64,000 nucleotides of DNA from assembly GCA_963776845.1 (NCBI GenBank), contig CAVZOJ010000002.1:744001-808000 (forward strand), given 5' to 3'. Source of the stretch: Roseitranquillus sp963776845. GTDB lineage: Bacteria > Pseudomonadota > Alphaproteobacteria > Rhodobacterales > Rhodobacteraceae. Position numbers and translations under genes: made by a program. Below, piece after piece: positions 8,326-16,720 of the stretch; within the stretch, counting starts at the first letter, position 1; the number at the start of each line of letters is the position of its first letter. The notes under the pieces are model-generated. The model was not told where the DNA came from. It made no database searches and saw only the letters and a program-made list of their open reading frames with translations.

Positions 8326-9107
8326 TCGCTCTCGCATTCGCGAGCGCGGCTTCGGCGGATGAGATCGGGCGGGACGGGCTGTCGGCCCTCCCGCATTCCG
8401 ACGTCGTGATACTGGGCGAAGTGCACGACAATCCACTTCATCACCAGAGCCAGGCGGAAGCCGTCGCGGCGATCTCGCCAGCGGCGATCGTCTTCGAGAT
8501 GCTGACGTCAGAACAGGCCGAGGCTGTGACCCCTGACAATCGTGACGACGCGGCGGCACTGTCGCGGGCGCTCCAGTGGGAAGAGAGCGGCTGGCCGGAC
8601 TTTTTGATGTATCACCCAATCCTCACCGCGGCGCCTGATGCTGTCATCTACGGAGGGGCGCTGCCGCGAGACGCCGTGAGGCGCTCCGTCAGCGAAGGCG
8701 CCGCGGCAATTATTGGAGGCGATGCCGGCATCTTCGGCCTCGACAGACCATTGTCGGAGGAGGAACTGGCACTGCGGGTCGCAGAACAGGCCGAGGCGCA
8801 TTGCGATGCGCTGCCCGAGGAGCTTCTGCCCGGCATGGTCGAGGCGCAGCGGTTGCGGGACGTCGCGATGGCGCGGGCGACGCTTGCCGCACTCGACGAG
8901 ACCGGCGGGCCCGTCGCGGTCATCACCGGCAACGGCCACGCGCGGACGGACCGCGGCGTCCCGGTCTACCTCGATGCCGCGCGACCCGGACTCGATGTGC
9001 TGTCCGTGGGCCAGGTGGAGGCGCCGCCGGAAGTGGGCGCGCCGTTCGACCTCTGGCTTGTGACGGATCCCGCCCCGCGCGAAGACCCCTGCGACACCTT
9101 CCGCTAG
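8307..9107 (+). CDS. ChaN-like (Tiki/EreA-fold) exported protein, start unusual
   Basis: The product resembles the ChaN family: VVILGEVHDNPLHHQSQAEA early, then IVFEMLTSEQAE, MARATLAALDE and a late VAVITGNGHARTD. Relatives are haem- or iron-associated lipoproteins or metal-dependent hydrolases; the exact role here is unknown. A good signal peptide (LRLGLIALAFASAASA, then DEIGRDG) lies upstream of the first GTG (8406), so the gene must begin earlier. The only in-frame start-like codons there are ATT at 8307 and CTG at 8322, both inside the 3' end of rpoH. I take ATT at 8307 provisionally. The stop is at 9107. An indel near the start is an alternative explanation. Confidence 0.7.
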   Translation: MLRLGLIALAFASAASADEIGRDGLSALPHSDVVILGEVHDNPLHHQSQAEAVAAISPAAIVFEMLTSEQAEAVTPDNRDDAAALSRALQWEESGWPDFLMYHPILTAAPDAVIYGGALPRDAVRRSVSEGAAAIIGGDAGIFGLDRPLSEEELALRVAEQAEAHCDALPEELLPGMVEAQRLRDVAMARATLAALDETGGPVAVITGNGHARTDRGVPVYLDAARPGLDVLSVGQVEAPPEVGAPFDLWLVTDPAPREDPCDTFR

Positions 9108-9143
9108 TTGTGGCGGGTCGCGGCCGGGCCTAGAAGCAGAACC

Positions 9144-10340
9144 ATGCTGGCTGGCAAGCGCATCCTTTTGATCATTGGCGGCGGCATCGCAGCCTACAAG
9201 TCGCTGGACCTTCTCCGGCGACTCCGGGAGCGTGGCGCAGGCGTCACGCCCGTGCTGACCCGCGCGGCGGAGCAGTTCGTGACGCCGCTCAGCGCATCGG
9301 CCCTCGCCGCGGAGAAGGTCTACCGCGACCTCTTCGACCTCACCGACGAGGCGGAGATGGGCCATATCGAACTGTCGCGATCGGCCGATCTCGTCGTCGT
9401 CGCTCCGGCAACGGCTGATCTGATGGGGAAGATGGCGGCCGGCCTGGCCGACGACCTCGCCTCGACGCTTCTGATGGCGACCGACAAGCGCGTGCTGGTC
9501 GCTCCCGCGATGAACGTCCGCATGTGGGAGCATCCGGCGACACTGCGAAACCTCGAGACCCTGCGCGGCGATGGCGTGCTGGTTGTCGGACCGGCGGAAG
9601 GTGCGATGGCCTGTGGCGAGTTCGGTCCGGGGCGACTGTCGGAGGTGCCTGACATCGTCGCGGCCGTCGAGGCGGCACTGGGAAGCGGGCCGCTCTCGGG
9701 CCGGCGCCTGATCGTCACGTCGGGGCCGACGCACGAGCCGATCGACCCGGTGCGCTACATCGCCAATCGCTCATCCGGCGCGCAGGGCGCGGCACTGGCA
9801 CGCGCGCTTGCTGCGCTTGGGGCGGACGTCGTGTTCGTGAGCGGCCCCGCCGAGGTGCCGCCACCCGAGGGCGTGACCGTCGTGGAGGTTGATACAGCAC
9901 GGGAGATGCTCGCGGCGGTGAAGGACGCCCTTCCTGCCGATGCGGCAGTGTTCGCCGCAGCGGTCGCGGACTGGCGCGTGGCGGAGGCGTCGGCAGGAAA
10001 GATGAAGAAGCGTCAAGGGGGCGAGCCGCCGGCGTTGAAGATGGTCGAAAATCCCGACATCCTCGCCACGGTCGCGCGGCTTGACCAAGGTCGACCGCAG
10101 CTTGTCGTCGGCTTCGCGGCCGAGACCGACGACGTGTTGGAGAACGCGCGGGCCAAGCGGGTGCGAAAGGGCTGCGACTGGATCGTGGCGAACGACGTCT
10201 CGGCCGCGACCGGCATCATGGGCGGCCGCGAGAATGCCGTTACGCTGATCAAGGCCGACGGCGAGGAAGCATGGCCCCGGATGTCCAAGGACGACGTCGC
10301 CAGGCGCCTCGCGCAGCGGATTTCGGAGGCCCTGTCGTGA
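9144..10340 (+). CDS. coaBC: Bifunctional phosphopantothenoylcysteine decarboxylase/synthetase CoaBC
   Basis: CoaBC joins cysteine to 4'-phosphopantothenate and decarboxylates the product, two consecutive steps of coenzyme A synthesis. The 398 residues show the flavodoxin-like decarboxylase half (RILLIIGGGIAAYKSLDLLR, VVAPATADLMGKMA, APAMNVRMWEHPAT) and the synthetase half (GRRLIVTSGPTHEPIDPVRY, IANRSSGAQGAALARA, AAVADWRVAE, KMKKRQGG, VGFAAETDDVLENA). The active-site ACGEFGPGRLSE cysteine region is present. The ATG at 9144 matches the conserved MLAGKRILL opening, so I discard an upstream ATG at 9108. dut and a MoeB-like gene follow on the same strand. Confidence 0.95.
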   Translation: MLAGKRILLIIGGGIAAYKSLDLLRRLRERGAGVTPVLTRAAEQFVTPLSASALAAEKVYRDLFDLTDEAEMGHIELSRSADLVVVAPATADLMGKMAAGLADDLASTLLMATDKRVLVAPAMNVRMWEHPATLRNLETLRGDGVLVVGPAEGAMACGEFGPGRLSEVPDIVAAVEAALGSGPLSGRRLIVTSGPTHEPIDPVRYIANRSSGAQGAALARALAALGADVVFVSGPAEVPPPEGVTVVEVDTAREMLAAVKDALPADAAVFAAAVADWRVAEASAGKMKKRQGGEPPALKMVENPDILATVARLDQGRPQLVVGFAAETDDVLENARAKRVRKGCDWIVANDVSAATGIMGGRENAVTLIKADGEEAWPRMSKDDVARRLAQRISEALS

Positions 10341-10345
10341 GGGGG

Positions 10346-10384
10346 GGACGGCCTGCGCGGGCATCGAGCCCGCACGTGCCGTCC
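10346..10384 (+). other. Stem-loop between coaBC and dut
   Basis: GGACGGC at 10346-10352 pairs with GCCGTCC at 10378-10384, and inside it GCGGGC pairs with GCCCGC around a five-base loop. There is no T-run, so it is not a classical terminator. It may be an intercistronic RNA structure. Confidence 0.4.
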
Positions 10385-10425
10385 GCGCCGGTCCGCGTGG
10401 CGGGTCGCAGCGCCGGAGTGGCCGC

Positions 10426-10894
10426 GTGACGCCGCTGGTGGAGATCATCTGGGACGAGGGCGCGGACCGCGATGTGCCTTTGCCTTCCTACGCGACGGTG
10501 GGCGCTGCCGGTGCGGACATCCGCGCGAACCTCGATCCCGCGGACCGACCCCGCGGAGTTGTCCTCGAGCCGCTCGAGCGCCGGATCGTGCCGACCGGCC
10601 TTCGGGTCGCGGTTCCGGAGGGGTGGGAGATCCAGGTTCGGCCGCGTTCGGGCCTTGCGCTTCGCCATGGCATCACGCTGCCGAACACGCCGGGCACGAT
10701 CGATGCCGACTATCGCGGTCCGCTTGGGGGTGGCGCTGGTGAACATCGGTCGCGATGCCTACACCGTCGCCCACGGCGAGCGGATCGCGCAGCTGGTCGT
10801 CGCACCCGTGGCGCAGGCGCGCTTCGAGGTGGTCGACCTGCTGCAACCGACGGCCCGCGGCGAGGGCGGCTTCGGCTCGACCGGACGGCACTGA
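10426..10894 (+). CDS. dut: dUTP diphosphatase, frameshifted
   Basis: Dut hydrolyses dUTP to dUMP and pyrophosphate, preventing uracil incorporation into DNA and supplying dTMP synthesis. The trimeric dUTPase motifs are present in order: ATVGAAGADIRAN (motif 1), QVRPRSGLALRHGI (motif 2), NTPGTIDADYRGPLGV (motif 3), HGERIAQLVVAPV (motif 4) and GEGGFGSTGRH (motif 5). Motifs 1-3 and 4-5 are in different frames. The run of five G at 10726-10730 contains one base too many; with four the protein is continuous at about 155 residues. It starts with GTG at 10426, and its stop overlaps the next ATG as TGATG. Motif 5 is intact, so sequencing error is likelier than loss of function. Confidence 0.88.
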
Positions 10895-11943
10895 TGATCG
10901 CAGTCCTTCTGCTCGGTCTCGGCGTCTGGTTCGCCGCACGTCGCTTTGGAGTTCCGAGCGACGGGCGCTGGCTGATGCTGGGACTACTCTACGTCATCGT
11001 CCTCGCGATCAACGTGGCGCTGCCGGACGGCAACCCGCTCAAGATGGCGACAGGCGGCTCGGCCGGGGAGTGGCTCGTGCTGGGCGGGCTGGGCGCGCTG
11101 GTCTGGGGCTACACTCGCGTCTTGCGGCGCGTCCGTACGCGGGTGCGGCCGGAGAACAGGCCCGTCGTGCGCGCGGCGGGCGACTTCGGTGAGGGTGAGC
11201 TGGATCGCTACGCCCGTCACATCGCCTTGCGGGAGATCGGCGGGCCGGGCCAGCGCCAGCTCAAGGCGGCGCGGGTGCTGGTCGTGGGGGCGGGGGGACT
11301 GGGCTCTCCGGCCCTGCTCTATCTGGCGGGCACCGGCGTCGGCACGATCGGCGTGATCGACGATGACGTCGTCGAGGAGACCAACCTCCAGCGACAGATC
11401 ATCCACGCCGACGCCCGGCTTGGCTTGCCCAAGGTCTTCTCCGCAGAGGCGGCGATGCTGGCGCTGAACCCGCACGTGACCGTTAGGCCCTACAACCGCC
11501 GGCTGACCGACGACATCGCCAACGATCTCTTCGCCGACTACGACCTCGTCCTCGACGGCACCGATGACTTCGAAACCCGCTATCTGGTTAACAGGACGGC
11601 CGTGGCGCGGCGCCTGCCGCTGATCTCGGGCGCGCTGAGCCAGTGGGAAGGGCAGGTGAGCCTCTTCGATCCTGCAGACGGCTCGCCCTGTTATCAGTGC
11701 ATATTCCCCGAGCCGCCGGCGGACGGACTGGCGCCGACCTGCGCCGAGGCGGGCGTGCTCGCGCCGTTGCCGGGGGTGGTGGGCGCGATGATGGCTGTCG
11801 AGGCGGTGAAAAGGCTGGTCGGCGCCGGTGAGACGCTGGCGGGGCGGATGCTGATCTACGACGCGCTGCACGGTGAGACGCGAACGATCAGGCTTCGCCG
11901 ACGTCCAGACTGCGCGATCTGCGGCAGCGGCGCGCCCGTCTAG
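10894..11943 (+). CDS. HesA/MoeB/ThiF family adenylyltransferase with N-terminal membrane segment
   Basis: The 349-residue product has an E1-like domain that adenylates the C terminus of a small sulfur-carrier protein (MoaD or ThiS type). Its core is clear: LDRYARHIALREIGGPGQRQ, VLVVGAGGLGSPALLYLAG (nucleotide site), IDDDVVEETNLQRQIIH, and paired zinc-ligand segments SPCYQCIFPEPPA and CAICGSGA. About 85 residues precede it, with hydrophobic stretches IAVLLLGLGVWFA, LMLGLLYVIVLAINVAL and WLVLGGLGALVWGY, predicting membrane anchorage. Similar N-terminal extensions occur in Rhodobacteraceae homologues. Molybdopterin-synthase activation is the likeliest role, with thiamine or other sulfur transfer as the alternative; no moaD or thiS lies nearby. 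Confidence 0.88.
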   Translation: MIAVLLLGLGVWFAARRFGVPSDGRWLMLGLLYVIVLAINVALPDGNPLKMATGGSAGEWLVLGGLGALVWGYTRVLRRVRTRVRPENRPVVRAAGDFGEGELDRYARHIALREIGGPGQRQLKAARVLVVGAGGLGSPALLYLAGTGVGTIGVIDDDVVEETNLQRQIIHADARLGLPKVFSAEAAMLALNPHVTVRPYNRRLTDDIANDLFADYDLVLDGTDDFETRYLVNRTAVARRLPLISGALSQWEGQVSLFDPADGSPCYQCIFPEPPADGLAPTCAEAGVLAPLPGVVGAMMAVEAVKRLVGAGETLAGRMLIYDALHGETRTIRLRRRPDCAICGSGAPV

Positions 11944-12110
11944 CCAGGCTGCGGCCGCCTCGCGGGAAGGACCTTGGCGGTGTGCGGCGGATTGTGCGCA
12001 TTTGGCGCGGCGCATCGCGCCGACGTGTCCCGGCGAGGTCTCCGACCATGTGGCCTTCTCGGCGCGGGCGGCGTAGCTCTTTTCTCCGCGAGACAAGGGA
12101 GATGCCGCCG

Positions 12111-14138
12111 ATGAACAACCCGCTGCTTCAGGACTGGGACACGCCGTACGAGATGCCTCCATTCGACAGGCTTTCGGATGAAGACATTCCGCCTGCCTTC
12201 GACGCGGCGCTCGAGCGGTCGCGCGAGAACGTGGCGGCCATCTCGATGGACAAGGCCCCTCCCAGCTTCGGCAACACGATAGAAGCCCTCGAGATGGCCG
12301 ACGAATTGCTGGGCCGGGTGCTGGCGCCGTTCTGGACGCTTGCCTCGACGGAATCGACTGCGGCACGGGAGAAGATGCAGCGGGACTTCTCACCCCGGCT
12401 CGCCGCCTATTCGTCGGAGGTGACGCGCAATCGTGCGCTCTTCGCGCGCATCGACGACCTCTGGGAGCGGCGCGGCCAGCTGGAACTGACGCCGGAGCAG
12501 CAACGTGTGCTCTACCTGACGCACCGCGGATTCGTCCGCTCGGGCGCGCGGCTCGAGGGCGCTGCCGCAGAGCGGCTGGCGGCGATCAAGGAGCGGCTGG
12601 CGGTCCTGGGGACGCAGTTCACGCAGAACCTGCTGGCCGACGAACGTTCCTGGTGGATGGAGCTGGCGGAGGCGGACCTCGAGCGTCTGCCAGACTTCGT
12701 GATCTCGTCCGCCCGTTCCGCCGGCGAGGAGAAGGACGCAGGCGGCCCGGTGGTGACGCTCTCCCGCTCGCTGATCGTGCCGTTCCTTTCGTTCAGCCCG
12801 GACCGCGAACTGCGGCGCCGCGCGTTCGAGGCCTGGACAAGCCGCGGCATGAACGGCGGAGAGACCGACAACCGCGAAATCGCGGCCGAGATCCTGGCGC
12901 TGAGGCAGGAGCGTGCCAAGCTTCTCGGCTACGAGAGCTTTGCGGCTTACAAGCTCGAGACCGAGATGGCACGGACGCCCGAGGCGGTGCGCGATCTGCT
13001 GATGCGTGTCTGGGAGCCGGCGCGGAAGGCGGCGGAGGCCGACGCCGCGATCCTGGAGCAGATGTTGCGCGCCGACGGCATCGACGGCCGGCTCGAGCCA
13101 TGGGATTGGCGGTACTATGCGGAGAAGCGGCGCCAGGCCGAGCACGATCTCGACGAGGAGCGGCTGAAGCCGTACCTAGGGCTCGACCGGATGATCGAGG
13201 CGGCGTTCGACTGCGCGCATCGTCTGTTCGGGCTCGAGTTTCAGGAGGTCGAGGCGCCGGTATGGCACCCTGACGTCCGGACCTGGGAGGTCACGCGGGA
13301 CGGTCGCCACATGGCTCTGTTCTGCGGCGACTACTTCAACCGCGGCGGCAAGAGGTCCGGCGCGTGGTGCACGACTATCCGCCAGCAGAGGAAGTTCGGT
13401 GGCGAGCGGCGGCCGATCGTCCTCAATGTCTGCAATTTCGCCAAGCCGCAGAAGGGGCAGCCGGCGCTGCTGAGCTACGACGATGCGCGGACGCTGTTCC
13501 ACGAGTTCGGCCACGCGCTGCACCAGATCCTCAGCGACGTCACGTATGAGAGCGTCTCGGGCACGAGCGTCGCGCGGGATTTCGTCGAGCTGCCGTCGCA
13601 GCTCTACGAACATTGGCTGGAGGTGCCGGAGGTTCTGACCGAATTCGCCCGCCATGCGGAGACGGGCGAGCCGATCCCGGAGGAGATGCGCGATCGCCTG
13701 CTTGGCGCGCGCATCTTCGACATGGGATTCCAGACGGTGGAGTACGTGGCCAGCGCGCTCGTCGACCTGGCGTTCCACGAGGGTAAGGCACCGGGCGATC
13801 CGATGCAGCGGCAGGCGGACGTCCTGGACGAGATCGGCATGCCGCACGCCATCCGGATGAGGCACTCGACGCCGCACTTTGCGCACGTCTTTGCTGGAGA
13901 CGGATACTCGGCGGGATACTACAGCTACATGTGGTCCGAGGTCATGGACGCCGACGCCTTCGAGGCATTCGAGGAAGCGGGCGATCCGTTCGATGCCGAG
14001 ACCGCGCGGAGTCTCGAGGCGCACATCCTGTCCGCCGGCGGGACCGAGGAGGCGGACGCCCTCTATCGGCGCTTTCGCGGACGGATGCCCGGTGTCGATG
14101 CGCTGCTGAAGGGGCGGGGCCTGCTCGACGCCGCGTGA
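12111..14138 (+). CDS. M3 family zinc metallopeptidase (oligopeptidase A / Dcp type)
   Basis: This 675-residue enzyme is a thimet-oligopeptidase relative that cleaves short peptides. The zinc site HEFGHALHQ falls near residues 464-472, preceded by LSYDDARTLF and followed by EHWLEVPEVL and GYSAGYYSYMWSEVMDADAF, all family hallmarks. I choose ATG at 12111 because AAGGGAG lies nine bases before it; an in-frame ATG at 12102 touches that site and is less suitable. There is no signal peptide, so a cytoplasmic role in peptide turnover is expected. The dipeptidyl carboxypeptidase Dcp and oligopeptidase A subtypes cannot be separated by eye. Confidence 0.92.
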   Translation: MNNPLLQDWDTPYEMPPFDRLSDEDIPPAFDAALERSRENVAAISMDKAPPSFGNTIEALEMADELLGRVLAPFWTLASTESTAAREKMQRDFSPRLAAYSSEVTRNRALFARIDDLWERRGQLELTPEQQRVLYLTHRGFVRSGARLEGAAAERLAAIKERLAVLGTQFTQNLLADERSWWMELAEADLERLPDFVISSARSAGEEKDAGGPVVTLSRSLIVPFLSFSPDRELRRRAFEAWTSRGMNGGETDNREIAAEILALRQERAKLLGYESFAAYKLETEMARTPEAVRDLLMRVWEPARKAAEADAAILEQMLRADGIDGRLEPWDWRYYAEKRRQAEHDLDEERLKPYLGLDRMIEAAFDCAHRLFGLEFQEVEAPVWHPDVRTWEVTRDGRHMALFCGDYFNRGGKRSGAWCTTIRQQRKFGGERRPIVLNVCNFAKPQKGQPALLSYDDARTLFHEFGHALHQILSDVTYESVSGTSVARDFVELPSQLYEHWLEVPEVLTEFARHAETGEPIPEEMRDRLLGARIFDMGFQTVEYVASALVDLAFHEGKAPGDPMQRQADVLDEIGMPHAIRMRHSTPHFAHVFAGDGYSAGYYSYMWSEVMDADAFEAFEEAGDPFDAETARSLEAHILSAGGTEEADALYRRFRGRMPGVDALLKGRGLLDAA

Positions 14139-14250
14139 CGCTACAGCGGTCTGATTTGAGCGGTGCTTCTGCAGAGCGAGGTAGGGGCGCCGCTCGGAGC
14201 CTTCTTGCCGTGCCGCGACAACACTGTATCCCAAGGGCAAGGCGGCGAGG

Positions 14251-14724
14251 ATGGAGGCCCAAGGCATGCCGGACGCATTCGAGATCGGGGTTGAGGCGGC
14301 GCTGGCGCAGGCGCGAAAGAGCCTCGCCGAAGGCGGCATCCCGATCGGCTCGAGCCTTATGATCGGAAACGCCGTCATCGCGGTGGGGCACAACCGGCGG
14401 ATCCAGCGTGGCAGCAACATCCTGCACGGCGAGACCGACTGCATCGAGAGCGCCGGGCATCATTTCGACCTGACCCAGTCGACGATCTTCTCAACCCTCA
14501 GCCCCTGCACGATGTGCGCGGGCGCGATCATCCTCTACGGCATCCCCCGCGCCGTGATCCTGGACAACGAGAACGTCGACGACTTCGTGACGGGAGAGGA
14601 GCATCTGCGACAAGCGGGAGTGGAAGTCTTGATCCGGCCAAACCCGCGGATCGTTGAGATGAACCGGCGGTTCCAGACCGATCCCGAAACCCGCCCGCGC
14701 TGGCTCGGGGACGTCGGCGGATGA
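14251..14724 (+). CDS. Nucleobase deaminase, yeast-type cytosine deaminase-like
   Basis: A 157-residue zinc-dependent deaminase of the CDA superfamily. The catalytic HGETDCIES motif (zinc-binding His plus proton-shuttling Glu) is near residues 64-72, and the second zinc motif SPCTMCAGAIILYGIPRAV is near residues 88-106. The YGIPR segment, the short length and the C-terminal GEEHLRQAGVEVLI segment resemble the fungal cytosine deaminase Fcy1 more than guanine deaminase or TadA, so conversion of cytosine to uracil is the best guess. Alternative starts are 14251 and 14266. The stop overlaps the next gene's ATG by four bases, so the two are probably translated together. Confidence 0.85.
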   Translation: MEAQGMPDAFEIGVEAALAQARKSLAEGGIPIGSSLMIGNAVIAVGHNRRIQRGSNILHGETDCIESAGHHFDLTQSTIFSTLSPCTMCAGAIILYGIPRAVILDNENVDDFVTGEEHLRQAGVEVLIRPNPRIVEMNRRFQTDPETRPRWLGDVGG

Positions 14725-15422
14725 GCCTGACCAGCTACGTCAAAGAGGTATACGGCGACTTCCGGAACACTTTCACGGAGCGCGACGCAGCCGCCTATAT
14801 CAGTGCCTATGCGCGGTTCCATGGTGCCAAGGCTGAACACGCCGGACCGGTGGTGCTCGACGGACCCGAGCGCAGAAGCGAAAAATGCGACACGCACTCT
14901 CGCGCCGTGGGAGCCGAGGACCATGCAACTCACGCTGCGCACGCCGAGCTCATGGGCGAACTCTACAAGAACCTTGACACGCTCGACGGCAAGGCAAGTG
15001 GTCTGCTCACGTATTGCGGCCTCATCCTAGCCGGCAGTTCCTTCCTAGTGACGCGGGCGGACGCCTCGTGGATCGCTTTCCTCAGCGTCGTTGTCGTGGC
15101 ACTCGCGGCGATCTCCGCCCTCTTCGCCGTCCAGGCGATCTTCCTGTCCTGGACACCCGCAACCAAGCTCGCTGATCCGTCGGTCGGGGCCGAGGAGGCG
15201 TGCATTCAATACTATCGGGTGCGGCAGCGGCGGACCCGCTTCTACCTCGTCTCCTGGCTTGCGATTACCGTGACGACGCTGCTGTTTCTCGCCTGCCTGA
15301 TCGCGGAGTACATCGACGACGCGACCGATCTCTTCGAGAGTGAAGTGCCGAGCCAGTCATCCGCACAAGAGACTGTGGGCGAGCCGGCGGCGCCCGCGTC
15401 GGCAGGCAACGCGGTCGAGTAG
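14721..15422 (+). CDS. Uncharacterised membrane protein with three predicted helices
   Basis: The 233-residue product has a soluble N-terminal part of about 95 residues and then hydrophobic segments GLLTYCGLILAGSSFLV, WIAFLSVVVVALAAISALFA and FYLVSWLAITVTTLLFLACL, ending in a polar tail rich in Glu, Pro and Ala. The phrase LYKNLDTLDGKASGLLT before the first helix is reminiscent of the (A)DxKAxxLL motif in Pycsar-effector (DUF5706) and SLATT membrane proteins. That likeness is weak and by eye only. It overlaps the deaminase gene by four bases, and prmA follows 48 bases later. I do not recognise a function. Confidence 0.7.
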   Translation: MSLTSYVKEVYGDFRNTFTERDAAAYISAYARFHGAKAEHAGPVVLDGPERRSEKCDTHSRAVGAEDHATHAAHAELMGELYKNLDTLDGKASGLLTYCGLILAGSSFLVTRADASWIAFLSVVVVALAAISALFAVQAIFLSWTPATKLADPSVGAEEACIQYYRVRQRRTRFYLVSWLAITVTTLLFLACLIAEYIDDATDLFESEVPSQSSAQETVGEPAAPASAGNAVE

Positions 15423-15469
15423 CGGCAGCAGTGGCTTGATCTTGCCGCGGCGAGCGGTGAAGAGAGCGC

Positions 15470-16327
15470 ATGCCCACATGGACCGCCCTAACCACCATCG
15501 GCAGCGAGACCAGTGCCGAGGCACTCGGCGCGGCCCTCGATCGGCTCGATCCCGAGGGGGTCGGGATCTTCGAGATCGAGGACGGCTCGGGGCTGTGGGA
15601 GGTCGGCGGCTATTTCGAGAAAGCGCCTGATCCGGTGTCCCTCGCTCTCATCGAGGCGGCGCACGGTGTGTCATTCGTCGTAAGCGAACTGCCCGAGACT
15701 GACTGGGTCGCCAAGGTGCGGCGGGAACTGGCGCCGGTCGAGGCCGGCCGGTTCTGGCTCCACGGTTCGCACGATGCGGACAGCGTGCCGCCGGGACGTG
15801 TCCCGCTCCTGATTGAGGCGGCGATGGCGTTCGGGACCGGCCACCATGGCACGACGCTCGGCTGCCTGCGCGCACTGGACCGCATGGCTGACGGACTTTC
15901 GCCAGGTCCGGTCCTCGACCTGGGCTGCGGAACGGCGGTGCTGGCAATGGCCGCGGCAAAGGTCTGGGATGTGCCGGTCTTGGCGTCCGACATCGACTCC
16001 GTCGCGATCGAGGTCGCAGATGCGAACCTCGCCGCGAACGGCATGGCGGGGCGGGTTCGAACGTTCGTGTCGGAGGGGTTGGACCACCCAAGCCTGACCG
16101 CCGCAGCACCCTATGGATTGGTGTTCGCGAACATTCTGATGGGACCGCTTCTGTCTCTGGCGGACGCCATCGCAGGGGTGACGGCGGCTGGAGGCATCGC
16201 GGTGCTCTCAGGTATCCTGAACGAACAGGCGGACGCTGTGGCGAGCGGCTACGCCTCGGCAGGCTTTGCCGAGGTGCTTCGGGAGACGATTGGCGACTGG
16301 ACGACGCTCACGCTGAGGCGTGGCTGA
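15470..16327 (+). CDS. prmA: Ribosomal protein L11 methyltransferase
   Basis: PrmA trimethylates several amino groups of ribosomal protein L11. The 285-residue protein has the N-terminal substrate domain (MPTWTALTTIGSETSAEALG) and the SAM-binding methyltransferase core: MAFGTGHHGTTLGCL, VLDLGCGTAVLAMAA, ASDIDSVAIEVADANLAANG and LVFANILMGPLLSLA. FANIL stands where PrmA has its conserved VANIL. A GGTGAAGAGAG stretch precedes the ATG. It ends three bases from the end of a convergent DUF1127 gene. Confidence 0.94.
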   Translation: MPTWTALTTIGSETSAEALGAALDRLDPEGVGIFEIEDGSGLWEVGGYFEKAPDPVSLALIEAAHGVSFVVSELPETDWVAKVRRELAPVEAGRFWLHGSHDADSVPPGRVPLLIEAAMAFGTGHHGTTLGCLRALDRMADGLSPGPVLDLGCGTAVLAMAAAKVWDVPVLASDIDSVAIEVADANLAANGMAGRVRTFVSEGLDHPSLTAAAPYGLVFANILMGPLLSLADAIAGVTAAGGIAVLSGILNEQADAVASGYASAGFAEVLRETIGDWTTLTLRRG

Positions 16328-16329
16328 GC

Positions 16330-16506
16330 TCAGCGGGTGAGCGACTCGAGATCGTCGATGCCAATGTCTCCGAGCTCGTGCCGGCTCATCCGCCGCAATG
16401 CGCGACGTGTCAGGCGCGCGGCATTCCACCGTGCGAGCGTGCCGATCAACGAGATGCCGAGCCGCGGCCGCAGGGTCGGGGCGGGGGGCGTGAATGCGAG
16501 GCTCAT
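16330..16506 (-). CDS. DUF1127 small protein
   Basis: A protein of 58 residues (63 from an upstream ATG at 16521), with the C-terminal DUF1127 pattern RRALRRMSRHELGDIGIDDLESL. The family is common in alphaproteobacteria; characterised members affect RNA turnover, phosphate or carbon metabolism, or stress responses, so no single role can be given. It is basic, arginine-rich and has no signal peptide. It is divergent from ruvC and convergent with prmA. I chose the ATG at 16506 (MSLAFTPPAP); the upstream choice adds only MENQR. Confidence 0.85.
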   Translation of the reverse strand: MSLAFTPPAPTLRPRLGISLIGTLARWNAARLTRRALRRMSRHELGDIGIDDLESLTR

Positions 16507-16720
16507 CCTTTGATTCTCCAACGGGCCGAAGACGCCGATCTATGCCGATCCCAAACCGGCGCAATGGGCGATTCCATGACCTTGCGTCATGGCGATTGCC
16601 AACCGGTGAACGGCGTGGCTGGGCGGCCACGAAAATTGCCGTTTGGAGTGCGGCCGCGGCTGGGGCAGGATGCGGCCCAAGATCCTCTTGGAGAGGACGG
16701 CGGATCGAGGCGTGAGCGCA

